Below are positions 27,153 through 36,021 of a stretch of DNA of 64,000 nt, one piece after another. The DNA comes from Halobacteriovoraceae bacterium (GTDB lineage Bacteria; Bdellovibrionota; Bacteriovoracia; Bacteriovoracales; Bacteriovoracaceae). Both the position numbers and the translations under genes were made by a program. Position 1 is the first letter of the stretch. The number at the start of each line of letters is the position of its first letter. The notes below the pieces were generated by a model. That model did no database searches. It was not told the origin of the DNA and saw only the letters and a program-made list of their open reading frames with translations. Location of the stretch: positions 62,001-126,000 of the forward strand of contig JACKAJ010000015.1 in assembly GCA_020635135.1 (NCBI GenBank), written 5' to 3'.

Positions 27153-28958
27153 AAAAAGTGAAATGCTTTCATCTTTTTTATAAGAATCGTGTCCGTAATG
27201 AAGCCCCAGATCAATGTTTTTGAGGTTGTGCTTAATGAGGCTCACTTCACTGGCCCAATGATCAAATCCACTGTGATGATAAAGTTCTGTACTTGCAAGA
27301 AAAGATATCCTCGCTGATTTCAAAATCTTTTTCACAAATATTTCAAGAGAAGGATAGAGAAAGCCCCTGTCAACATGATAAAAATTTTGAATATTTCCCA
27401 TTAAGGAAATTAACCAATTGTTCTCTTCACCAAGACTTGCAAAACCACCTCCAGCTTTGAGATGAAGAAAGTTTTTATCGCGATAAAGACATTTCTCACA
27501 GTATTTTTGATAGGAAATTTTGAGATTCCAAGAATAAAAGGGGAAAGCTTGGGTAAAATCATCATAAGAATAAATTTCGACGATATCTAAAGTTTCAAAG
27601 ACTGTCTTTTCTTTATCTTTGTCATAGCGAAGTTTGAAATTAAGATAATCTATATAAGATGCTTCTGAAAAACCTTCAAAATCATCTTCTCGATTGTGAA
27701 ACCCCAATCCTGCGGAAAAAAACCAATTGTCATCGTCGCGAAATTGAAGTTTCAATTTGCGAGGGCCATGTCCATTCAATGGATCTGTTTTTACAAGCCC
27801 CTGATAAGGATAATGAGGCGAAGTTTTCTTGAGACTTGCTCTTTTCGCGAGTGTAGTTTCATAAAGTGGCTTTCGTTTTTCAGAAAGCTTGGTATTAGAG
27901 AGATAATTTTCTTTTTTCCAATATTCGAGGAGCGCATCGAGTACCAAGCGATCATTTAATGTGTTTAAGAACTCCTTATTCTTGCGAGCCTCTAAAAAAT
28001 TCTTTGTTTGAGAAGAATTCATTTGGTCAACGAGATAACGCGTTTTCTTTTCAATCGAAGCTCGAGTGTGAACCAACGTAGCACCAAAATTTTCCTCTAG
28101 AAGTTTCAAGGATTCTGAGGGGAGAAAAAAGAGATCGTGAATTGAAAGCTCAATATCCTCTCTTAAAATTTCTAAAATTTTAACAAGATAATAAGAACAG
28201 TTTTCATCGAAAAAATAATAACGAAATCCTGTATTCTGAGAAAATTCCCACAAGATAAGAGAAAAAAATTCCACTTCTTCCTCAGTCAAATTGAGCCGAT
28301 ACTCCCAAAGATCTCTCGATTCAGCATTGGCATACATGCTGACATTTTCATAAAGTGGTTTGATGTTAAAATATCCTGGGTATTGCCCCGTCATCCCTTT
28401 AAGAGTATAGCTTAGCTTATCGTCGCGAGGATCTACGGCCGCTAAAAATGCCACGCTATAACTTAAAAGATCGTCTCCCAGCAAGTAATTTTCATTTTCA
28501 TTTTTGGGAAAACGAAGAAATGTGTGCCCAAAAATAGAGGCCGGGTTTTTGGGATAACGACCAGCATAGACAACCCTCACCTCTTTCATACTGAGATGCT
28601 TTAGCCAATTATCGAGTTGAGGGCAATGGATATTAGGAAATGAAATATCCAGATGTTTTTTTATAAAACTAAAGCGAGCAGGAAAAGCGCATTGGGGATG
28701 AACTTTGAGAGCTCCTATTTTGGCATAACGATCTTTAAAAAGTTTAATGGCCGCTTGAAACTCTTGCATGGGCGAGGCTTCGACATTTTGAGTGAAAAAA
28801 AATTCAGAATTTATTGATGAACTTTCATAGTTTCCACTCCAAGTTTTTTGGTATTGATAAAGTCTCAGCCAAGTTTTGGAATGAGCCAGTTCTTGCCAAT
28901 CAGATTGATAGCCAAGAACTGGTAACGAAAAAAAAATTAAAATTAAGAAAGTGAGCAA
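27135..28958 (-). CDS. Lnb-N (DUF4105)-domain envelope protein
   Basis: 607 residues with an N-terminal signal (LTFLILIFFSLPVLG). Residues about 120-300 carry the Lnb N-terminal periplasmic domain marks: NPASIFGHTFLRF with a conserved His and YFFDENCSYYLVKIL with a conserved Cys, as in a thiol-peptidase-like fold. The C-terminal 200 residues alternate aromatic strands and end FLKTYF, which looks like an outer-membrane barrel or beta-rich domain. No ATG fits; the likely start is TTG at 28956-28958, inside the end of the DUF3015 gene (16-bp overlap). The pairing with DUF3015 suggests a joint envelope task, perhaps lipoprotein or peptide processing; substrate unknown. Confidence 0.82.
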   Translation of the reverse strand: MLTFLILIFFSLPVLGYQSDWQELAHSKTWLRLYQYQKTWSGNYESSSINSEFFFTQNVEASPMQEFQAAIKLFKDRYAKIGALKVHPQCAFPARFSFIKKHLDISFPNIHCPQLDNWLKHLSMKEVRVVYAGRYPKNPASIFGHTFLRFPKNENENYLLGDDLLSYSVAFLAAVDPRDDKLSYTLKGMTGQYPGYFNIKPLYENVSMYANAESRDLWEYRLNLTEEEVEFFSLILWEFSQNTGFRYYFFDENCSYYLVKILEILREDIELSIHDLFFLPSESLKLLEENFGATLVHTRASIEKKTRYLVDQMNSSQTKNFLEARKNKEFLNTLNDRLVLDALLEYWKKENYLSNTKLSEKRKPLYETTLAKRASLKKTSPHYPYQGLVKTDPLNGHGPRKLKLQFRDDDNWFFSAGLGFHNREDDFEGFSEASYIDYLNFKLRYDKDKEKTVFETLDIVEIYSYDDFTQAFPFYSWNLKISYQKYCEKCLYRDKNFLHLKAGGGFASLGEENNWLISLMGNIQNFYHVDRGFLYPSLEIFVKKILKSARISFLASTELYHHSGFDHWASEVSLIKHNLKNIDLGLHYGHDSYKKDESISLFLKTYF

Positions 28959-29425
28959 GATTGAAGAAGCTTTTGGTCCTTTAAAATAATTTTATAAACT
29001 TCTTTAAGCATTTCATCTGGATTTGATTCAGAAGCAGGAAAGAGATTTTGGTAATTCTCTTGAAGTTTCGAATTTAAATAAGAAAGTTCCGCTTGCCCGC
29101 AACCAATTGTTTGTCCAAAGGCAGAAAGAAAAGCCCCTTCCCCAAGGGCTGTTTCATTTTTAAGCTCAAAATAGTTCATCGTTGCATAATATTGAGCTTC
29201 TTTTTCAGTCTTAACGATTTTATGTTGAGTGCAATTGGAAGTTCCCACTGTCATCCCAATCGTAGTGACTGGGGCCAGCACTCCATTTGTTGTTGCTCTC
29301 AAGGATGAAGAAACTAAGGAATTTTCTTTAAGAAGATACCACCCAGGACCACACCCGGAACTCCCATCGGCACTGAAAAGTTTAGGGATTGATAAGATAA
29401 ATACGAGAGCGATTAAGTTTTTCAT
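28943..29425 (-). CDS. DUF3015-family secreted protein
   Basis: 160 residues with a signal peptide (MKNLIALVFILSIPKLFS). The mature N-terminus GCGPGWYLLKENSLVSS and MTVGTSNCTQHK are the DUF3015 marks, with conserved Cys and Gly. The C-terminal half is helical. Function is unknown. It is first in a two-gene operon with the Lnb-N protein (16-bp overlap), and is divergent from htpX. Confidence 0.87.
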   Translation of the reverse strand: MKNLIALVFILSIPKLFSADGSSGCGPGWYLLKENSLVSSSLRATTNGVLAPVTTIGMTVGTSNCTQHKIVKTEKEAQYYATMNYFELKNETALGEGAFLSAFGQTIGCGQAELSYLNSKLQENYQNLFPASESNPDEMLKEVYKIILKDQKLLQSCSLS

Positions 29426-29536
29426 TCTTCCTCCTTGAAAATAATCTTTGTAAATTTTATGACAATCCTACTTATTAACGCATAATAAATGTAAAACTCC
29501 AACTTACTCAAAAAGTTGGATTACAGTTCTTGACCC

Positions 29537-29564
29537 TTGACTCTGGAAAAAGAAATACTAACTT
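29537..29564 (+). promoter_or_regulatory. Possible promoter of htpX
   Basis: TTGACT (29537-29542) is followed after 16 bp by TAACTT (29559-29564), about 40 bp before the htpX start. The -10 match is weak, so this is only a candidate. Confidence 0.3.
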
Positions 29565-29605
29565 AATAGAGAATAGAGATTTTAGTAGTAACGCAAGGAG
29601 TCTAC

Positions 29606-30529
29606 ATGGTCACATGGCTTAAACGCATTAGTTTTTTTATGCTTACCAATATCGCCATCATCGTCATGGTCAGTATCATTACCCGTTTTCTAGGTCTAGA
29701 AAGATACTACACCGCTTATGGAATTAATTATCAAAGTTTGCTCGCCTTCTGTCTGGTTTGGGGGATGGTTGGATCCTTTGTTAGCCTGGCCCTCAGTAAA
29801 TTTATGGCCAAGATGTTTTATGGGGTCAAAGTAGTTGATCCGAATGATCATCAATTCGCTGGCCTCGTCAATACTGTTCACAATCTTGCACGTTCAGCAG
29901 GTCTTAATAAAATGCCCGAAGTCGGTATATACCAAAGCCCTGATCTCAACGCCTTCGCTACTGGTCCAACAAAAAACAGTTCCTTAGTAGCAGTCTCAAC
30001 AGGACTTTTAGAACATATGAATTCCAGTGAACTCGAAGGTGTACTGGCTCACGAAGTTTCCCATATTGCAAACGGAGACATGGTCACGATGACTCTCATT
30101 CAAGGGGTCGTTAACGCGTTTGTTATGTTTTTTGCAAGAGTTGCTGCCTTTCTTGTCGTGCAAGCGCTAAGAGGAGAAAGAGACCGCAATAGTATGGGCA
30201 GTGGATTTCTCCACTTTGGCCTAGTGATTGTCTTTCAAATCCTTTTTGGAATTCTTGGTATGATGGTCACTGGATTTTTCTCTCGCTGGAGAGAGTTCCG
30301 TGCTGACAATGGTGGAGCAAAACTCGCTGGTAAAGAAAAAATGGTTGCAGCCTTACAGTCATTACAAAAACATTATGCGTACGCCACCCAAGTGCGCCAA
30401 AAAAGCCGCCATAGCAATGATTCTTTCCAGGCCCTCAAAATTTCATCGACAAATAGCTGGCTTCAGCTTTTATCGACTCACCCTCCGCTTGATAAAAGAA
30501 TTCAAGTACTTCAAAGTACCCCCCTATAA
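29606..30529 (+). CDS. htpX: HtpX-family membrane zinc metalloprotease (M48B)
   Basis: 307 residues. Membrane segments at about 10-28 and 45-65, and a hydrophobic pair at about 160-185 and 203-225. The zinc motif is HEVSH (His149, Glu150, His153) in LEGVLAHEVSHIANGD, and the third ligand is Glu229 in WREFRADNGGA. These positions are standard for HtpX, which degrades misfolded inner-membrane proteins together with FtsH. AAGGAG precedes the ATG. It is monocistronic, followed by a strong hairpin at 30571-30603. In E. coli it is induced by envelope stress through CpxR; I see no recognisable operator here. Confidence 0.95.
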   Translation: MVTWLKRISFFMLTNIAIIVMVSIITRFLGLERYYTAYGINYQSLLAFCLVWGMVGSFVSLALSKFMAKMFYGVKVVDPNDHQFAGLVNTVHNLARSAGLNKMPEVGIYQSPDLNAFATGPTKNSSLVAVSTGLLEHMNSSELEGVLAHEVSHIANGDMVTMTLIQGVVNAFVMFFARVAAFLVVQALRGERDRNSMGSGFLHFGLVIVFQILFGILGMMVTGFFSRWREFRADNGGAKLAGKEKMVAALQSLQKHYAYATQVRQKSRHSNDSFQALKISSTNSWLQLLSTHPPLDKRIQVLQSTPL

Positions 30530-30570
30530 TTGCACTGTTGATAAAAGATAGAGAAATTTTATAAAATACA

Positions 30571-30603
30571 AGTAACGCGAAAACATAATGTTTTCGCGTT
30601 ACT
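30571..30603 (+). repeat. Perfect 15-bp inverted repeat (hairpin) between htpX and the FecR gene
   Basis: AGTAACGCGAAAACA and its exact complement flank a TAA loop. It is 41 bp after htpX and 31 bp before the FecR-protein start. There is no direct U-tract; the T-run comes 8 nt later. It may end htpX transcription or act in the leader of the FecR gene. Confidence 0.75.
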
Positions 30604-30634
30604 AGCCTATATTTTTTATTCAAGGATGAATTTA

Positions 30635-32011
30635 ATGAAGCTGATCATTCTCGCTACTTTTCTTTTCGCTCAAAATATTTTTTGTAACACTGAAAACGTT
30701 GCACTCATAAAAATGATGAAAGGAGCAGTTTTTATTACTAAAAATAATAAAAAAGTTCCTGCACAAAACGACATGTGGTTAAACCAAGGAGAAAAAATTG
30801 AAACTGGCGATAAAAGTTTTGCTCGTTTAGTTTTTGTCGATAAAACATCTTCTAACTTAGGCCCTAATAGTGAACTTGAAATTAAGCAATTTGAACCAGG
30901 GAAACCAGGTCTTCTCAATATTATCAAAGGTCAAATTCGATCAAAGGTTTCAAAAGACGTTCTCAATAAAGATAAAACAAAACTTTATTTAAAAACCAAA
31001 ACTGCAGCAATGGGTGTACGAGGAACAGACTTTCATATTATTGCTGGCGATGCTGGGGAAAAAACAACAGTCCTTACCTACGAAGGTTCTGTGGCCATGG
31101 TGCAATTTAATAAAGATACACCTGAACCGGATTACCAAAATTTTGAAAAAACTCTTGTAAAAGATGCATCCGTTCTCGTAACACCAGGAAGATTTTCGTC
31201 CACCTCTGAGCAAGCTGGAAGAGTAAATGAACCTGTTAAAGTCGCTCCAAGCCAATTAGAAAGTCTTAAGAAAAATTTTAGTATGTCTGAATCAAATCGC
31301 TCTTATGCAAGTGAATCTTCAAGCTCTAAAAAAGCCATCACACCTCCAGGGATCAGCCCCAAAACTGCTTTCAAAGTTGATCTACCCAATTCAAATTCTG
31401 GTTCAGAAGAAACTGATAGTACAAACACACCAGAGCCAACACAGCAAACTTCTGATGTTCCTCCACCTCCTGAAGGAATGTTTGATAAAGACTCGGGAAA
31501 ATTTGCTCCACCTGCAGGTGGGTTTATTGACCTGAAAACAGGAAACTATATTGAACCCCCTAAAGGTGCACAATTCGATCCTGTTACTGAAACTTTTGTT
31601 GTTCCCAAAAACTTTGGCGATTTCGATGAAAAAACTGGTCAGTACTTACCTCCTCCACCAGAACCAGGAACTTTTGATAGTGCCGTTCAAGGACCGAGCC
31701 AAGAACCACCTCCGCAACTTTTTGGAGAATATACTTATCACGAGAAAAAATTCAATCCTGATGAAGAAAGATCTCCTGCAAGTTATGATGACCCTTTTGG
31801 TGCTCCTCCTCCACCTCCTCCTGAAGATGGAGGAATTGTTTCAACTGATCTTCTCCCTCCACCTGAAGACGATCTCTTTGGTGGAGATTTTTGTGACCTC
31901 AACCCTTGCGTCTGTGATGTTAGCTTGTGTGATGATTTTAATGATAACCCAGTTGATCAAATTGGCTTACCGACGAATGTAAAATTTAATTTATCATTTC
32001 CACAAAACTAA
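30635..32011 (+). CDS. Secreted FecR-domain protein with Pro-rich repeats
   Basis: 458 residues from ATG at 30635, where AAGGA has 8-nt spacing; an ATG at 30626 overlaps the ribosome site. Signal peptide MKLIILATFLFAQNIFC. Residues about 25-170 are a FecR domain: WLNQGEKIETGDKSFARLVF, then SNLGPNSELEI and the signature KTKTAAMGVRGTDFHI. About 215-275 is Ser/Asn-rich. About 281-344 holds four Pro-rich units (see 31475-31667). The tail is Pro/Asp-rich with a CDLNPCVCDVSLCDD Cys cluster. It leads a three-gene operon with the TPR-barrel protein and the CHASE2 cyclase. I infer a periplasmic sensor or scaffold. Confidence 0.85.
   Translation: MKLIILATFLFAQNIFCNTENVALIKMMKGAVFITKNNKKVPAQNDMWLNQGEKIETGDKSFARLVFVDKTSSNLGPNSELEIKQFEPGKPGLLNIIKGQIRSKVSKDVLNKDKTKLYLKTKTAAMGVRGTDFHIIAGDAGEKTTVLTYEGSVAMVQFNKDTPEPDYQNFEKTLVKDASVLVTPGRFSSTSEQAGRVNEPVKVAPSQLESLKKNFSMSESNRSYASESSSSKKAITPPGISPKTAFKVDLPNSNSGSEETDSTNTPEPTQQTSDVPPPPEGMFDKDSGKFAPPAGGFIDLKTGNYIEPPKGAQFDPVTETFVVPKNFGDFDEKTGQYLPPPPEPGTFDSAVQGPSQEPPPQLFGEYTYHEKKFNPDEERSPASYDDPFGAPPPPPPEDGGIVSTDLLPPPEDDLFGGDFCDLNPCVCDVSLCDDFNDNPVDQIGLPTNVKFNLSFPQN
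31475..31667 (+). repeat. Four tandem ~16-residue Pro-rich units in the FecR protein
   Basis: Units read GMFDKDSGKFAPPAG, GFIDLKTGNYIEPPKG, AQFDPVTETFVVPKNF and GDFDEKTGQYLPPPPEP. The consensus is G-x-F-D-x-x-T-G-x-[YF]-x-x-P-P. It is an extended, probably surface- or wall-spanning segment. Confidence 0.75.
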
Positions 32012-32067
32012 TATAGTGGTTTAGCTTAAAAAGAAAAGTAATAGCGTTATTTATAAAAGGTTATATT

Positions 32068-33729
32068 ATGCTTCCCATCCGTTCACTAACAACTTTTATT
32101 GTAATTAATTTCATGACAATCACAATAGCCTACACACACACAATCAAAGATGACCTCGAACTTTTTAAACAAGGTCAATATAAACAAATCATTCAAGATC
32201 TTGAAAAGCTAGATCCTAAACACAAAAACATAGCAGACCACTTGTCATTGCTCGCTAAATCCTATTTTAAAGTTGAAGATTATAAGCATGCTCAAAAATA
32301 CTATGAACTTCTCATGAAAAAAGCTCCTAAGGATATTCCTCTCGAAGCTCACTATGAATATGGTCAAGTTCTCTATACTCTCGATTACCCGGAAAAAGCA
32401 ATCGACGCTTTCAAAACTAGTTACAAGAAAAAATACAATGAAATATTGAGCATCTATTACATCGGTGTTATTTTGCATGCTCAAGGCAATAATCAAGAAG
32501 CTTTGAAAAAATATAATGCCATCATCAATAGAGAATTCAAAGAAGATTCTGACAATGAAATAAAGCAAGCAGCATTAGCGCAAAAAGCTGAAATCATTCT
32601 CACCATTTTAGTTAAAGAACTAGGCGGAAAAGACTATAAACTTGAATTCGATGATGATGGAGAGATTAAAGACTATTATTTTGTCGAAGAACAAAAAGAA
32701 AAAATAAGAAAAAATGTTATAGGAACTCTAGAGAGCGCCATTGAAGTGCGTCCACAAGGAGAAATTGTTCCTGCCATCCAGGCTAAGATTCAAGAGATCT
32801 CTACAAAGTATGATCTCAATAGCGATCGGATGATTAATGGTCGAACGATTTCACAAAATAGATGGACTACTCGTTTTAATGCAATCATCGGCTATGACTC
32901 CAATGTTGTCACAGTATCAGACGAAGCGCCTACTCAACCTGAAGAAAAATCCTCAGAGACAAGTCAGCTTCAATTTCTCCTTCGCCGCAAATTTATTTAC
33001 GACGGTCGATACTTTATTAATCCCGAAATTAAAATGGAATTAGACCACTACTTTAATAGAGATTCTGGAGATATCTATCAAAATGATCAGTACACCATCA
33101 CACCGGCCATTCGCATGACTCGTGAACACAGTATGAAAGGAAAACCAGCGAGTTTTATCTTTGATATAGACTATGCTCAAGTTGAAAGAGATCGAAATCA
33201 AGAAGAAGAATACATTTTTTACAGTCGAAGTTATAGTCTTGCTCTAGGTGAACGCTTACAACTTTTTGATATTGGTGAATCCACATTTAAAATCAAAAAT
33301 AAAATTACAGAAAGCTATGATCCGGGAATTGATTCGAAAACTATGACCTTACAATACAGTCAATTTTTTAATCGCCAGAGTGGTGATCGTATTATTTTTG
33401 TTTCTAACTTTAACTTCACAAACAATCAATCCGATGATCTCGATACCAATAGTTATTCATTTATCTTGAATTACATTATGCTATCTAATAGTAAATGGGC
33501 CACATTCTATACGCTGGGAGCTTCTGTCACTCTCACTGATACTCTCGAGCAAAAGGACACCAGAGGGATTGAGAAACTCTATCAGCCTAATATAAGTGCC
33601 ACTAAAATTTTTGGGAAAAACATTAAACTGACTGGGAAATATTCTTACTCCAAAAATGATTCCAAAGATAATGAAAACTATAGTTATAATCGCCATCAAC
33701 TGACTCTCGACTTCGGAATTACATTCTAA
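32068..33729 (+). CDS. TPR and outer-membrane beta-barrel protein
   Basis: 553 residues with an N-terminal signal (about 1-23). Residues about 28-190 are tetratricopeptide-like helices (HLSLLAKSYFKVEDYKHAQKYYELL type). A charged linker follows. About 275-553 show amphipathic beta-strands and a terminal Phe (LTLDFGITF), as in outer-membrane barrels; porin-like surface lipoprotein assembly factors have a similar TPR-barrel plan. It lies between the FecR gene and the CHASE2 cyclase (4 bp before it), so the three products probably work together across the envelope. AAAGG precedes the ATG. Confidence 0.8.
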   Translation: MLPIRSLTTFIVINFMTITIAYTHTIKDDLELFKQGQYKQIIQDLEKLDPKHKNIADHLSLLAKSYFKVEDYKHAQKYYELLMKKAPKDIPLEAHYEYGQVLYTLDYPEKAIDAFKTSYKKKYNEILSIYYIGVILHAQGNNQEALKKYNAIINREFKEDSDNEIKQAALAQKAEIILTILVKELGGKDYKLEFDDDGEIKDYYFVEEQKEKIRKNVIGTLESAIEVRPQGEIVPAIQAKIQEISTKYDLNSDRMINGRTISQNRWTTRFNAIIGYDSNVVTVSDEAPTQPEEKSSETSQLQFLLRRKFIYDGRYFINPEIKMELDHYFNRDSGDIYQNDQYTITPAIRMTREHSMKGKPASFIFDIDYAQVERDRNQEEEYIFYSRSYSLALGERLQLFDIGESTFKIKNKITESYDPGIDSKTMTLQYSQFFNRQSGDRIIFVSNFNFTNNQSDDLDTNSYSFILNYIMLSNSKWATFYTLGASVTLTDTLEQKDTRGIEKLYQPNISATKIFGKNIKLTGKYSYSKNDSKDNENYSYNRHQLTLDFGITF

Positions 33730-33733
33730 ATTT

Positions 33734-35983
33734 ATGAAAAACAAAAAAATTCTCATTTTAAGATACTTCGTCACTTTCTTGCTAATTTCAAGCTGTTTGA
33801 TGGCCATTTTGCTCGCCACACTATCTCGAGGATTTATTGTAGACGAGTTTAAAGAAATCGCCGAAATTGCAGACACAGTAGAAAATCAATTTTTTGATTT
33901 TCGCTATAAAAAAACATTAAAGACAGATAAAAAATCTAACCATATTGCATTGCTTAGTATTGACGATGAATCGTTAGAAAAAATGGGGCGCTGGCCTTGG
34001 TCTCGATCTCAGTGGAAACCTGTCCTTAATAAACTTAAAAATTATGGTGCTAAAATCGTCGCTTACGATATTCTTTTTTCAGAACCCCAACTGGTTTGTA
34101 ATGCTGAAAGCCCCGATCAACTCTTACTTGAGGGAATTCAGAATTTTAATAGCGCAGGAGGTCACGTCATTCTCCCCTACACACTTGCTTCGCAAAGTGA
34201 TCCTATTATGCAAGAAGTTCCTGGGGAGCTCTTCGAATTCATTATGGATAGTGAAATTAGACCTCCTTTAAATTCCGCACAAGATGCCGGGAACATGTCC
34301 GATGAAAATAACCCTAATCATATCCTTCCATCAAAGCTCAACCGCACAACTTTTCCATTGGAATTGCTAAGAACTGAAGGTAATGGTTACGGTTATCTCA
34401 ACACTTCTGCCGACCGCGATGGTGTCTACCGCCACTTTGCTGCCGCTGCGAATGTGGATTATCTCTATTTCCCTTCTCTGGCCCTAGCAACTTACCAACT
34501 TTATACTGGTGATCGAGGGAAACTTTTAGTTAACCATAGTGGACAAAGCCTCTTGGAACTTGCCAGCGGGAAACTTGAACTTAATCATGCTGGTGAAGCG
34601 AGAGTAAAATTTTATGGTTCCGAAAAACAATTCTCTGAAGTTAGCGTTTATAAACTTATCCAATCTCAAGACAACGATCCTGAAATTCAAAAAGAATTAG
34701 AAGGAAAGATTGTGTTTATTGCACTTACTGCTATTGGTAATGCAAATGATATACGCCCGACTCCAATTTCTCCTCAAACGCCAGGGGTTCTCATGCACAT
34801 GAACTTGGCGCAGTCTCTCATTCAAGGTGATTTTTTCAAGTTCTCTTCTGATTCTTTAAAATACTCTGCAATAATTATGATTTCCGGAATTATTCTCATT
34901 ATTCTCTTTCAGCTCTTTAATAATCCCCTTGTCGATCTCTTAGTCGTACTATGTGTCTGTGGACTTACTGTCTATCTCGATTATGTCTATTTTCTTCCAC
35001 AATCTTATGAACTCAAGCTATTTTTCTGTTTAGCCAGTTTTACTCTCACTTATATTTGGAACACATTTCTTAATTTTTATCTTGCATCAAATGAAAAGAA
35101 ACACATTCGCGGAGCTTTTTCACAGATGGTAGCCCCTAGTATTGTGGACGAGCTGCTAAAGCACCCTGAAAAACTCAAACTCGGTGGTGAGAAAAAAGAA
35201 ATTACTGTTTTTTTTAGTGATGTCCGTGACTTTACGACAATTAGTGAGAAGCTTACTCCTGAAGAACTTACACATGCTCTCAATATTTACATGACCCGAA
35301 TGACAAATATCCTCATACATCACGGGGGTACACTTGATAAGTATATTGGAGACGCTATTGTTGGTTACTGGGGAGCCCCCGTTGCCCTCCAATACCATGC
35401 CTATCATGCCATTAAGGCGGCTCAAGCGCAGCTCGAGGCCTTGCCGGAAATAAATCAACAACTTCGCGAACAAAATTTACCTGAATTTAAAATTGGGATC
35501 GGGCTCAACAGTGGAGTTTGTTCGGTTGGAAACATGGGTTCAGATCAAATCATGCAGTATACCGCCCTCGGTGATAATATGAACTTAGGAGCAAGACTAG
35601 AAGGCCTCTGTAAGCCTTATCATTCAAAACTTCTCATTAGCGAATTCACTTACAACATGCTTAACGATGATCAAAAGAAAGAATTTGTTATTAGAAGAAT
35701 GGACAAAGTTCGAGTCAAGGGAAAGGAAAAAGCAGTTGAGATTCTTGAAGTTTTGGACAACACTCACCCGTTGTATAAAGAATCAAAAGTTATTACTTCC
35801 TTCAATCAAGCTTTTCAGCTTTATTTAGATAAGAAATTTTCTGAGGTTATTGATCTTCTTCACAATTTCTCAAATTCATTTGATGACTTTGCGATCAATA
35901 GTTTGATTGAAAAATGCCAATATAATCTTAAAAATCCTCCCAATTCAGATTGGGACGGAACGACAACTTTTACTACAAAATAA
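33734..35983 (+). CDS. CHASE2-domain adenylate cyclase (class IIIb)
   Basis: 749 residues. Membrane segment about 9-30; periplasmic CHASE2 domain about 45-365 (ALLSIDDESLEKMGRWPWSR and GKIVFIALTAIGNANDIRPT are typical); three membrane segments about 375-450; cyclase domain about 485-680. Metal Asp residues in VFFSDVRDFTT and DKYIGDAIVGYWG; Lys of DKYIGD plus Thr of QYTALGD select ATP; Asn and Arg in MNLGARLE complete the site. It should produce cAMP in response to an envelope signal. A C-terminal helical tail of about 60 residues resembles one TPR. CHASE2 cyclases often sit beside FecR genes, as here. Confidence 0.94.
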   Translation: MKNKKILILRYFVTFLLISSCLMAILLATLSRGFIVDEFKEIAEIADTVENQFFDFRYKKTLKTDKKSNHIALLSIDDESLEKMGRWPWSRSQWKPVLNKLKNYGAKIVAYDILFSEPQLVCNAESPDQLLLEGIQNFNSAGGHVILPYTLASQSDPIMQEVPGELFEFIMDSEIRPPLNSAQDAGNMSDENNPNHILPSKLNRTTFPLELLRTEGNGYGYLNTSADRDGVYRHFAAAANVDYLYFPSLALATYQLYTGDRGKLLVNHSGQSLLELASGKLELNHAGEARVKFYGSEKQFSEVSVYKLIQSQDNDPEIQKELEGKIVFIALTAIGNANDIRPTPISPQTPGVLMHMNLAQSLIQGDFFKFSSDSLKYSAIIMISGIILIILFQLFNNPLVDLLVVLCVCGLTVYLDYVYFLPQSYELKLFFCLASFTLTYIWNTFLNFYLASNEKKHIRGAFSQMVAPSIVDELLKHPEKLKLGGEKKEITVFFSDVRDFTTISEKLTPEELTHALNIYMTRMTNILIHHGGTLDKYIGDAIVGYWGAPVALQYHAYHAIKAAQAQLEALPEINQQLREQNLPEFKIGIGLNSGVCSVGNMGSDQIMQYTALGDNMNLGARLEGLCKPYHSKLLISEFTYNMLNDDQKKEFVIRRMDKVRVKGKEKAVEILEVLDNTHPLYKESKVITSFNQAFQLYLDKKFSEVIDLLHNFSNSFDDFAINSLIEKCQYNLKNPPNSDWDGTTTFTTK

Positions 35984-35986
35984 AAA

Positions 35987-36015
35987 TTCCCACACGGCAT
36001 TACACCCTGTGGGAA
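35987..36015 (+). terminator. Bidirectional terminator between CHASE2 cyclase and VWA lipoprotein genes
   Basis: TTCCCACA / TGTGGGAA form an 8-bp stem, flanked by A-rich and T-rich sides, in the 38 bp between two convergent genes. Confidence 0.7.
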
Positions 36016-36021
36016 ATTTAC

